A DNA stretch of 58,333 nt, taken from NCBI GenBank assembly GCA_934102255.1, contig CAKOSN010000008.1:1-58333 (forward strand). The letters are read 5' to 3'. Source of the DNA: an uncultured Bacilli bacterium. Lineage in GTDB: Bacteria; Bacillota_I; Bacilli_A; RF39; UBA660. Below the pieces are notes generated by a model, which ran no database searches, was not told the DNA's origin, and saw nothing but the letters and a program-made list of their open reading frames with translations. Below are positions 19,874 through 27,365 of the stretch, piece after piece. Position 1 is the stretch's first letter. The number at the start of each line of letters is the position of its first letter. Both the position numbers and the translations under genes were made by a program.

Positions 19874-21091
19874 CTATTGATATGGGTGATTTAATGAATT
19901 TTTTCTGGTAGCAATTAATATATTCGATTTTAAATATAGCACTGGATAAACTCTGAAATCTTGCCAATAACTATACGCATCGCAAACATGTCCATTATCA
20001 TCAATTCTAAACACTTTGTCTGTTGTATTTGTTATTAAAGTCATAGTACAATAATAGTGTCCTTCTTTAAAAAGATAATCATTATTTCGACATTCTTCAT
20101 AATCAGTAGTATGCCAAGTACTCGCGTTAGATTTAAGACAGTCATTTCTCGACTTTACAGCTCCACCAGAAGTGGCATAGCCATAATCACTAGGATATAT
20201 TAACCCAACTTTTCCTAACCAGGTGGTTTTATATCCATCATTTATTTCTGTTCCTCTTTCTAAGTCGTAAAAATCTTTATAGGTTATTTCATTTGTACTG
20301 CTACCACCAATATGCCATACAATATTTTCTATTGCACTATGTGTTCGGTTACTTTTCAAACCAGATTTGCTGTAATCAACACTTTTAGGTTCAGAAGTAG
20401 TTGTACCAAAATAATATGTTCCTGACATTGCATAATAATAAGCACTATCATTTAGTAACTTTTTTAATGTTGAATTAGGCCAGTAGTTTGATGATGATTG
20501 ATCTTTAGTATAATCAAAAGCTAAATTATCTATACTATCATTTCTAATTATTTTAATTAGATTCTCTTTAGTTCCATCCTCTTTTTCGATATTATTAAAT
20601 ACACCTATAATACGCCATTTTTCGCAAGCATCACTTGTCTGATTAGCATAATCACTACAATTAAAATAGACATAATTATCTGGATTTGCTCCTATATATC
20701 TTATATTATTATCAGCATCATCACTTACCATATTGATAGAATCTGTACTGGCTAAATTAGTTATCTTTGTTACAGCATTTTCACCACTTTTAAAATATAG
20801 ATTACATTTAACTTTGGTAGTAAAATTAGTAACATATAATCCCCATGAATCATTATCCCACTCGATATTAACATTGTTATCACAGTCAGCACTCGAAAAG
20901 ACAACTGTTCCTTTTTCAGGAAAAGTATCTATTCTAGATTCATCTATAAAAATTGCCATTTGCTCTTTATCTACTAGATATTTATTATTTTGTTTTATTG
21001 ATAATATTAAAAAAGTAATCACTAAAATACAAGATAATCCTATATAAAAGTATTCTTTTAATAATAATCTATTTAAATTAGCCTTCTTCAT
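19874..21091 (-). CDS. Membrane-anchored surface protein behind invertible cassette C
   Basis: 405 residues: an N-terminal anchor (about 14-33), the shared module FIDESRIDTFPEKGTVVFS...WDNDSWGLYVTNF..KVKCNLYF (to about residue 95), then the NIRYIGANPDNYVYFNCSDY...TSDACEKWRI domain, and a divergent C-terminal block DYLFKEGHYYCTMTLI...VYPVLYLKS. It is a clear paralogue of 6939-8120, with its own variable tail. The ATG at 21091 follows AGTAAGGATA. Cassette C starts 69 bp upstream. The paired cysteines suggest an extracellular, possibly disulphide-stabilised fold. Function is unknown. Confidence 0.75.
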   Translation of the reverse strand: MKKANLNRLLLKEYFYIGLSCILVITFLILSIKQNNKYLVDKEQMAIFIDESRIDTFPEKGTVVFSSADCDNNVNIEWDNDSWGLYVTNFTTKVKCNLYFKSGENAVTKITNLASTDSINMVSDDADNNIRYIGANPDNYVYFNCSDYANQTSDACEKWRIIGVFNNIEKEDGTKENLIKIIRNDSIDNLAFDYTKDQSSSNYWPNSTLKKLLNDSAYYYAMSGTYYFGTTTSEPKSVDYSKSGLKSNRTHSAIENIVWHIGGSSTNEITYKDFYDLERGTEINDGYKTTWLGKVGLIYPSDYGYATSGGAVKSRNDCLKSNASTWHTTDYEECRNNDYLFKEGHYYCTMTLITNTTDKVFRIDDNGHVCDAYSYWQDFRVYPVLYLKSNILIATRKNSLNHPYQ

Positions 21092-21159
21092 AATTCTTTA
21101 TCCTTACTAATGTTAAGAATAAAATATTTAAGTAATCATTATTTACAAATGATTTACAC

Positions 21160-21452
21160 TTTTCATAGAGCTTAAAACTCTATGAAAATTATAGGTGAAA
21201 TCTGGGCTTAAATGACATTTGACTAGAATTTTGACCACAATAGTTTCTTTAATTAATGACTACAAAATACGTTTTAAAGTAAGGATTCACCTATGTTTGT
21301 AGTAAATTTATCTGACCACAATTTTGACCATAATTAAGATTTTTTTCTAATAAATTTTTATAGAATTTAGCTAACTTTTATGGTATATTTATAATATAAG
21401 TTAAGATTAATGTGCGTTTTTTTGTTTTCATAGAGTTTTAAGTTCTATGAAT
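21160..21452. promoter_or_regulatory. Invertible promoter cassette C
   Basis: Site C1 at 21160-21188 has core CTTAAAA and site C2 at 21426-21452 has core TTTTAAG, its reverse complement. The outer arm of C2 carries the same single arm change as A2 (TTCTATG). Heptamers start at 21219, 21231, 21256, 21312 and 21324, offsets identical to cassettes A and B. The core differs from that of cassette A by only the first base. Cassette length is 293 bp. Confidence 0.86.
21361..21389 (+). promoter_or_regulatory. Outward-facing promoter inside cassette C (OFF)
   Basis: TAGAAT (21361-21366), 17 bp, extended -10 TATGG-TATATT (TATATT at 21384-21389). It reads away from the surface gene toward the terminator at 21489-21529. 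Confidence 0.7.
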
Positions 21453-21488
21453 TTTTCTTACTTTAAGTAATATACACTATAACGACAA

Positions 21489-21529
21489 AACAGCTTATCT
21501 ACTATATAAAATACTGTAGGTAGGCTGTT
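21489..21529. terminator. Bidirectional terminator between cassette C and the toxin gene
   Basis: AACAGC...GCTGTT stem extended inward by ATCTAC/GTAGGT, followed by TTTT on the plus strand and with a run of A (T on the minus strand) on the other side. It serves the toxin gene on the minus strand and would cap OFF-state transcripts from cassette C. Confidence 0.6.
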
Positions 21530-21583
21530 TTTAATTAATAAAATTAAAAAGAAACCTTAGAGATAGTTCCTTTTACATTAATG

Positions 21584-21892
21584 CTATTTTTCTAATATTT
21601 CACTATGACTGCCAGTAGTTACTAATAATAATACCAAATTATCATTGATATATTTGTAAACTAACAACCAGTCAGGTTTTAAATGACATTCCATACAATC
21701 TCTATAAGTTTTATCATTTATTAGGCTATGATTTCTATATTTTTCATCTAATTCTTCGCAATTTGCTAATCGTGTTATTACTTCAATTAAGATATTAATG
21801 TCTTTACCTTGCTTAACTATTTTTTTAAAATGTTTCTTAAATTCACTAGTATAATCTATTTTACATTTAGTATTTAAATCTAAGTTAATCAT
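21584..21892 (-). CDS. yafQ: YafQ-family (RelE/ParE superfamily) toxin
   Basis: 102 residues with the YafQ-type pattern FKKHFKKIVKQGKD...LANCEELDEKYRNHSL...YRDCMECHLKPDWLLVYKYI...LLLVTTGSHSEIL. The conserved HLKPDWLLVY block and the terminal histidine GSHS correspond to the catalytic region of YafQ ribosome-dependent mRNA endonucleases. Its start overlaps the end of the antitoxin gene by 8 nt, the usual type II toxin-antitoxin layout, with antitoxin first. It appears intact. Confidence 0.88.
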   Translation of the reverse strand: MINLDLNTKCKIDYTSEFKKHFKKIVKQGKDINILIEVITRLANCEELDEKYRNHSLINDKTYRDCMECHLKPDWLLVYKYINDNLVLLLVTTGSHSEILEK

Positions 21893-22178
21893 TTAGTATA
21901 GACCTTACCATTTCTTTGGCATTATTGTAACCTTTTCTTTTTCCTTCTTTATATTCCTGCTCAATTATTTGACCTTCCTTCAAGGCAGTTTCTAATTCAT
22001 CATTATATATTGGATTGGCTATTTCAAATGGCACTGCCTTTCTTTTTATAACCTGTTTTAAAGTCATATTAATTAAAGTAGTCATATTCAATCCCAAATC
22101 TTTTAATATGATAGTAGCCTCTTCTTTGTCTTTTGGATCAACGTGGACGTTTATAACTCCATTAGTTAGTGTTTGCAT
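21885..22178 (-). CDS. dinJ: DinJ/RelB-family antitoxin
   Basis: 97 residues: an N-terminal ribbon-helix-helix (INVHVDPKDKEEATIILKDLGLNMTTLINMTLKQVI, shortened here to the segments either side of DLGLNMTTLI) and a C-terminal acidic/basic tail that would wrap the toxin. It partners the overlapping YafQ-type toxin and should repress the shared promoter through the palindromic AT-rich region upstream. The ATG at 22178 follows AGAGGT. Confidence 0.87.
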   Translation of the reverse strand: MQTLTNGVINVHVDPKDKEEATIILKDLGLNMTTLINMTLKQVIKRKAVPFEIANPIYNDELETALKEGQIIEQEYKEGKRKGYNNAKEMVRSILND

Positions 22179-22206
22179 ATGTTTACCTCTTTTCTTTGAT
22201 ATTAAT

Positions 22207-22235
22207 ATATTATCATATATTGTATTTTATGTCAA
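22207..22235 (-). promoter_or_regulatory. Promoter and likely operator of the dinJ-yafQ pair
   Basis: Minus-strand TTGACA (22230-22235), 17 bp ending in TATGA, then TAATAT (22207-22212), a strong sigmaA promoter. Overlapping AT-rich dyads (ATATTAATAT; ATATATTATCATATAT) would suit binding by the ribbon-helix-helix antitoxin. Confidence 0.65.
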
Positions 22236-22264
22236 TTCATTATATATACAGTATCTACATATTA

Positions 22265-22603
22265 TCAATATGCGTTGCTACCTGTAATACTAAAATTATT
22301 TAAATAAATATAAATAATACACATTCCTAAAAAATTATTAATATTAATATGTATATTATAAAATATTAAATAAGTTATCATAATTTGTAAGAATTTATTA
22401 CATATATTAAAATAATGGTATTTCCTAAATAAATAGATAATAATAAAAATAGGTATATATAATAAATTATGAGTTAAATAAATAATTATAATAAGACTTA
22501 ATATATTTAAATAATCTTTATGATAAGTTAAATAGAATAAATAAAGGCTAGTATTAAAAGGGGTTAATGAATAAAATAAGATATCTAGTATTAAGTAAAT
22601 CAT
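22265..22603 (-). CDS. mreD: MreD-like rod-shape membrane protein, short
   Basis: 112 residues, almost entirely hydrophobic, with four to five predicted membrane segments. The family is usually 160-170 residues, so this one is reduced. The ATG at 22603 overlaps the mreC stop as ATGA, so I prefer it to a start further upstream inside mreC. Identification rests on this coupling to mreC and on synteny with radC and spoIVFAB, since MreD sequences are poorly conserved. In the family MreD is a membrane subunit of the elongasome. Confidence 0.65.
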   Translation of the reverse strand: MIYLILDILFYSLTPFNTSLYLFYLTYHKDYLNILSLIIIIYLTHNLLYIPIFIIIYLFRKYHYFNICNKFLQIMITYLIFYNIHININNFLGMCIIYIYLNNFSITGSNAY

Positions 22604-23181
22604 ATAGTATACTCCGTAAGGATTAAACAATAATTAGTATCTATAGGATTTAGGATTATATTACAGATAGTATTATTATCTTTAATACTGCAGGTATCTA
22701 TAGTACCTATTAATAAATTACTAGGTAAATTAGTTAAACCACTAGTATAAATATTAGTATTTTTATCAATATTTACTTCTTTATTTATAATTACTTTATT
22801 ATCTTTATATAGTCCTAAAGTATTTCCTACTTTTATCGAGATGGTAAGATTTGAAATAGGCACTAAAGTATTATTGGTATTAGTTATTCCTATTAATCCT
22901 TTATCGTTTATAACCGGATGTTTGGGTTCTATTAAGGAGTTACTTTTTAAATAGTAAATATTACTATTATAAAGGTTTTTAATTAAGATTTTACTTATTA
23001 TATAGTCATAATTATTATATTTAATATTACTTAAAGTTTCTATTTCTTCTTTTAAAGAATAGTTTTCTAATTCTAATAAGTTATATTTTACTTTATCTAT
23101 ATCATTACTTTTTATTAAATCTAAAAAAGGATTAATTAGTAAAATAAGTAATATTGGGATATATTTTAAATATTTTTTCAT
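22600..23181 (-). CDS. mreC: Rod-shape determining protein MreC
   Basis: 193 residues: an N-terminal membrane segment (about 6-24), a short coiled-coil (about 30-50), then the MreC beta domain with PVINDKGLIGIT and VPISNLTISIKVGNTLGLY. It is shorter than typical MreC (about 280). MreC forms the extracellular scaffold of the elongasome with MreD and MreB. mreB is not in this window. The ATG at 23181 is used, with a GTG three codons upstream as alternative. In the ancestral order mreC follows radC/mreB; here 6.6 kb of surface genes separate it from radC. Confidence 0.8.
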   Translation of the reverse strand: MKKYLKYIPILLILLINPFLDLIKSNDIDKVKYNLLELENYSLKEEIETLSNIKYNNYDYIISKILIKNLYNSNIYYLKSNSLIEPKHPVINDKGLIGITNTNNTLVPISNLTISIKVGNTLGLYKDNKVIINKEVNIDKNTNIYTSGLTNLPSNLLIGTIDTCSIKDNNTICNIILNPIDTNYCLILTEYTI

Positions 23182-23227
23182 AATAATCACATTTATAGTA
23201 TGAAAAAAATCGTATGGTTTTATACGA

Positions 23228-23386
23228 TTATTTGTTATTGGTTATTTTAAAGGGAATACTATTTTTTATAATAAGTTGTTTTATGGTCATATTTATATAA
23301 GTATTTAAATCTAGTCCTAACTTTTCTAATATTTCTTGGGCTAGTTTTAGGTCTTTATTATCTATTTCTATTGTTATATTTTCCAT
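23228..23386 (-). CDS. Orphan RelB/DinJ-type antitoxin-like protein, 52 residues
   Basis: A short frame starting at the ATG at 23386 encodes a protein beginning MENITIEIDNKDLKLAQEIL, followed by EKLGLDLNTYINMTIKQLI, then ending KNSIPFKITNNK. It matches the ribbon-helix-helix half of DinJ proteins, including its neighbour at 21885-22178 (LGLNMTTLINMTLKQVI; VPFEI). The toxin-binding C-terminal tail is absent and there is no toxin gene beside it. GGATAACCC upstream may provide a weak ribosome site. It could be a remnant or a stand-alone DNA-binding repressor. Confidence 0.65.
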   Translation of the reverse strand: MENITIEIDNKDLKLAQEILEKLGLDLNTYINMTIKQLIIKNSIPFKITNNK

Positions 23387-23427
23387 GGGTTATCCTTCTT
23401 TCTTAATTTATACATTATTATATTATC

Positions 23428-24657
23428 TTAATCTATACTTATCAAGGTAATTCTAGCATAACCATTACCAGAGTTACCCATAATTATAGAATTATCCGAA
23501 TGGGATGGCATACCTATTTGTTCTTCTTTTTTAGTAGTCCATCTATAGCCATCACCATCTATCATTAAATTATTTGTAAAATATAATCCAGAGTAATGAA
23601 TACTTTGTCCAGTATGAATTATATTGTTTTCGGTGCTTTCTTCTTTTATAGCATCGCAACCATTATGTCCAGAAATGAAGAAAGAACCTCCACCAGCAGA
23701 AGCAATATGACCAGATGATGAACCATAATAATAGCCGCCACCGGAACCTCCACTAGATTCACCATCTTGACTTCTATAATCACTACCCCTGCCATCAGAA
23801 AATCTTCCACCACCTGTACCAAATACACTATCGCAACAATCTTGACCCTTTGGCAAGCCACCGCCATTATAACCATCTTGAATGTTCTGAGCAACTCCAG
23901 CCAAATTCTCAGAGCCATTACCTCCAACAAAAGTATAAACATTCAACCCTCTTGATAATTTTATTGTACCTGAAGTGTATGCCCCATTACCACCATTATT
24001 GCCACTTTGGGCTTCCCAAAGTTCCACTTTATAAGTGCCAGAAACTGGGGCAGCAAAAGTCTGTTCTCCTCCTGTATAATCAAAATTAAATACAATATCC
24101 CCAGTATAATTTATTGGTTTACCCACTACAACTATTTTAGATTTAAAAGATTTAATCTCATTATTTAAATCTTCTAAAGTGGTAGTATAATCTATCCATA
24201 ATCTCAAAGAATAATCTTTACTTTCTTTGGATTTCAAGATACCTGTGGTAAGTTTTCTGCTTTCTATACTACTAGTATTTACTTTATCAGTAGAATCATA
24301 ACTACTAAGTAAATTTATATTACCTTCAAACATTACATCTATAAATTTACTAGATAAGGTACTGTTATTTAATACTTCTAAATTAATATTATACTGAACG
24401 GTTATATCACAAGTATTAGTAATGGTAAAAGTATAAGGAGTTAAACTTTTACCTTTGTCATTACTTATCGGATAAGCATTATCTAAAGATATATTATTTT
24501 CTTTATTAGTTATAGATAAATCAAAACACTCCGTATAAGCTGTATTATTAGTATCTTGTGATACACTAGCATTCCAAATCGAATAAGATACTCCTATTCC
24601 TAGTAATATTATTAATACTAAAGATATACTTAAAAATATTATATTTTTCTTTGTCAT
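23428..24657 (-). CDS. Secreted/anchored glycine-rich surface protein with SipW-type N-terminus
   Basis: 409 residues. The N-terminal hydrophobic signal (about 5-25, ending GIGVSYSIW) and a beta domain CFDLSITNKENNISLDNAYP...FTITNTCDI recall TasA/CalY-like proteins with SipW-dependent signals. The N-terminal ~175 residues closely match 25320-27290. The C-terminal half is a glycine-rich domain (GGNGAYTSGTIKLSRGLNVY, GGGLPKGQDCC, SGGSGGGYYYG) resembling Pfam glycine-rich PF12810. No invertible cassette lies upstream; instead there is an IS remnant. Function is inferred to be structural or adhesive. Confidence 0.7.
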   Translation of the reverse strand: MTKKNIIFLSISLVLIILLGIGVSYSIWNASVSQDTNNTAYTECFDLSITNKENNISLDNAYPISNDKGKSLTPYTFTITNTCDITVQYNINLEVLNNSTLSSKFIDVMFEGNINLLSSYDSTDKVNTSSIESRKLTTGILKSKESKDYSLRLWIDYTTTLEDLNNEIKSFKSKIVVVGKPINYTGDIVFNFDYTGGEQTFAAPVSGTYKVELWEAQSGNNGGNGAYTSGTIKLSRGLNVYTFVGGNGSENLAGVAQNIQDGYNGGGLPKGQDCCDSVFGTGGGRFSDGRGSDYRSQDGESSGGSGGGYYYGSSSGHIASAGGGSFFISGHNGCDAIKEESTENNIIHTGQSIHYSGLYFTNNLMIDGDGYRWTTKKEEQIGMPSHSDNSIIMGNSGNGYARITLISID

Positions 24658-24681
24658 TTGTATTTACCGCACTTATAACCG

Positions 24682-25313
24682 GACAGTTTTTTAAACCTTT
24701 AAAAAATAGATAAAGTCTCTTAACATCTTTTTTGCGTCTTAAAATTGATTATATAACCACTTTTTGACATCATTAAATTGAAACTAGAAATGATTTGTGG
24801 TTTTATGAACAAAGTATGTAATACGCAAAAAGATATAGCAAAAGGTTTTATAGATTTCTTTCAAAAAATTATGCCCAACATGAGGAAAACTCAACTTAAG
24901 ATTATTTCTTTTATCCTTCATGGCATGATTATTTCTAAAAGCTTTGTTCCCTCAGATATTGCTAAAGCTCTTAAAGATGATTTTTCTCTTGTTCAAATCG
25001 AATCTATTATCAAAAGACTTTTTACTAATGAATATTTTAACCCATATGATTTCTATCACGAAATCATAAAGCCTTTGAGTCACTAAGACATGTAAAATTA
25101 AGCTTCAAATTTATACTCTATGATATATAACTTTACCAAATTATAACATTTTTTAAACTCCATTATAAGGTGAGGTGCGTTGCTATGTTAAAAACACAGC
25201 ATTTTTAAGTTTTATTTATAGACAATGTCTGATTTTTAGCAAAATAACTAGCGGCTGGACAAACTTTAAGCAGCTTTTAGCCCAGTATTTATAGGGTCTT
25301 GAGAAAAACTGTC
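24682..25313. mobile_element. Internally deleted insertion sequence remnant (~630 bp)
   Basis: The inverted termini GACAGTTTTTT (24682-24692) and AAAAACTGTC (25304-25313) bracket a segment that contains only the N-terminal part of a transposase-like frame. The right end lies 6 bp from the stop codon of the 25320 surface gene. The rest of the interior is non-coding. It is probably immobile unless a full-length relative elsewhere acts in trans. Confidence 0.55.
24778..25086 (+). pseudogene. Truncated transposase, N-terminal fragment
   Basis: About 100 residues including KGFIDFFQKIMPNMRKTQLK and HGMIISKSFVPSDIAKAL, a pattern I associate with the N-terminal helical region of IS4-like transposases. 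No catalytic DDE core follows before the stop codon at 25086, so the gene is a fragment inside the IS remnant. Confidence 0.5.
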
Positions 25314-25319
25314 AGCTAG

Positions 25320-27290
25320 TCAGTGAACAATAAAAGGATCAGAACTCGTTCCAATGCCTCCAGATATCAGAGTATCAAATTTCAGATTAATAACTGGGCG
25401 GGCACCATAACTGCCGGTAACCCAAGACCAGGGATAAAGATAGCCAGCGCTATACAAAAACCACTCACTAGCACGGCCGTGCGACGCAGTAAAGTAAGAA
25501 GGGGACATTGTCCAGTAATGTTGCGTAGAATAAGCCCATGATAATTTATTTATATGCCTTTGATCCATACCAGCAAATACCAATTCATCATATGTAATTA
25601 AACCAACCGGATAAGTTAGGACCTTATTTCCAATACTAGAATCTGCAGTTGAATATAAATCTCTAGATGGTTCTGGACAAGTAAATTGAGAGTTATTATT
25701 TTCAAATCTTTTGTAAGCTCCAAAATAACTATATTGCGTTGTGCTTACCCCATCACCACTACGCAAAGTTCTATCTCCACAGAAACCAACAGCATTAGAT
25801 ACGAAACTACTATACCCCTTATCAGCTATATTGGTTTTATACCAATTATCAACTGCCGTTTTTATGGTTGAATTATTAGTATTATTATGTACTTCAGCAA
25901 ACGTTGTACCGTCTTTATCACCGTACATATATCCGACATAAGTTGGATCATTATATAAACTATTAAATTGGTATGTTCTATTATTTATTGATTGTTTTAC
26001 TCCAGTGGCATTTTTTTCGGCTCCATCATAAATAAGTCTTATAGAACCATCGCCATTTATTCTTACTATTTGCCAGTAGAATCCAGCAAAGGAAACAATA
26101 TTATTTTTAACATTACCACGATAATAGTAAGTTGTACCATAATCATCTGTAGCTTGATATAATCCTTTATCAGATTTATCGGTTTCCAACTCAGTTTCCG
26201 TTAAAGTGATAGCATTTAATTTATAAGTTACACTATCATATGAAACATTATTCCATGTTGTTTTGCCTGTTGTCTTTGTAGCACCAATTACTTGATATAT
26301 TGTTATATCCCCCCAACCACGACTGACATACAGCTTTTTATTTGATTGATTGTATGCTGTAGACTCTGTTTGAAAATAATATTTGGTATCACCACTAAAA
26401 TCTATAGTTGTGGGATCAACAAAAACAGGGTTAGATAATGAATACCTGGCAGTTTCACTATTAAACGTTTTGATTGTAAATAAAGCTATTTTAGTATCAT
26501 CTTCCGTTAAGTCACTAGTTTGATCATCACTTTTAATGGCTGTACTAGCTGGTTTAGTAGAATTTACTGTAGTCGTAGAGCCAGTCTTCTCTACCCATTT
26601 TATTACTGGAGCCGTATTGGTTACATCTACGGCTTGCTTAGAAGCTATCTTGGTCTTAGCAATATCAGGCGTGGTTTGATATTCATTAGCAAGTATGGCA
26701 TCATGTAGGGTATCATATCCAGCATCTTTAGGACTCCAAGTACTAGGTTGAGCCTTTACAACTATTTTAGATTTAAATGTTTTAATTTCATTATCTAAAT
26801 CTTCTAAAGTAGTATCATAATCTATCCATAATCTTAAAGTATAATCTTCTGAGTCACCACTACCTAAAGAACCTTTAGCCATAATATGACTTTCTATACT
26901 CCCTGTATTTACTATATCTGTAGTTTCATAAGAACTTAATAACTTTAATTCTTCATTATTTAACATAACTTTTAGAAAATTACTATTTAATGTAGTTCCT
27001 TTTAAACTTTCTAAATTAACGGTATAACTAGCAAAAATATCACAAGTATTAGTTATAGTAAAACTAAATGCCGTTAACTTTTTGCCTTGTTCATCCGTTA
27101 TTGGGTAGGCATTTTCTAAGGCTATACTATTCTTTTGACTTGTTATAGAAACATCAAAACACTTAGTATAGACCGTATTTGCAGTATCTTGACTAGTAGT
27201 TATATTCCACATAGAATAAGATACTCCTATTCCTAACAATACTATTAGTACTAAAGACACACTTAAAAATATTATATTTTTCTTTGTCAT
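25320..27290 (-). CDS. SipW-type signal surface protein with WQIVRINGDGS domain
   Basis: 656 residues. N-terminal signal/anchor (about 5-25); TasA/CalY-like beta domain (about 35-190); a repetitive Thr-rich linker (TSDLTEDDTKIALFTIKTF); a domain with YYYRGNVKNNIVSFAGFYW, QIVRINGDGSIRLIYDG and GYMYGDKDGTTF...STIKTAVDNWYKTNI; then a C-terminal YWTMSPSYF...ARPVINLK block. It is highly similar to the next gene upstream (27366-29363), differing mainly in the first domain and in short C-terminal stretches. It lies 75 bp downstream of that gene, across a hairpin, so it is probably the second gene of the cassette D operon. Confidence 0.75.
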   Translation of the reverse strand: MTKKNIIFLSVSLVLIVLLGIGVSYSMWNITTSQDTANTVYTKCFDVSITSQKNSIALENAYPITDEQGKKLTAFSFTITNTCDIFASYTVNLESLKGTTLNSNFLKVMLNNEELKLLSSYETTDIVNTGSIESHIMAKGSLGSGDSEDYTLRLWIDYDTTLEDLDNEIKTFKSKIVVKAQPSTWSPKDAGYDTLHDAILANEYQTTPDIAKTKIASKQAVDVTNTAPVIKWVEKTGSTTTVNSTKPASTAIKSDDQTSDLTEDDTKIALFTIKTFNSETARYSLSNPVFVDPTTIDFSGDTKYYFQTESTAYNQSNKKLYVSRGWGDITIYQVIGATKTTGKTTWNNVSYDSVTYKLNAITLTETELETDKSDKGLYQATDDYGTTYYYRGNVKNNIVSFAGFYWQIVRINGDGSIRLIYDGAEKNATGVKQSINNRTYQFNSLYNDPTYVGYMYGDKDGTTFAEVHNNTNNSTIKTAVDNWYKTNIADKGYSSFVSNAVGFCGDRTLRSGDGVSTTQYSYFGAYKRFENNNSQFTCPEPSRDLYSTADSSIGNKVLTYPVGLITYDELVFAGMDQRHINKLSWAYSTQHYWTMSPSYFTASHGRASEWFLYSAGYLYPWSWVTGSYGARPVINLKFDTLISGGIGTSSDPFIVH

Positions 27291-27323
27291 TTGTATTTAC
27301 TCCTTTATATTCATAAAAGCAAC

Positions 27324-27361
27324 TGGGGCCATTTGATAAGAGAATGAATAATCTGGCCCCA
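27324..27361 (-). terminator. Intercistronic hairpin between the two SipW-type surface genes
   Basis: TGGGGCCA (27324-27331) and TGGCCCCA (27354-27361) form a perfect 8-bp GC-rich stem, striking in this AT-rich context, with only a short broken T-run after it on the minus strand. It may be a partial terminator or mRNA-stabilising element that lowers expression of the downstream gene. Confidence 0.5.
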
Positions 27362-27365
27362 GAAT

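Noticed and set aside
23646..23942. Overlapping frames within the glycine-rich gene
   Set aside because: Out-of-frame reading of glycine-rich codons gives long valine/leucine-rich frames. No ribosome site or family supports them.
25100..25115. A lone half-site ACTCTATGATA near the IS remnant
   Set aside because: It lacks the second arm, partner site and promoter; one match of this length is expected by chance in AT-rich DNA.
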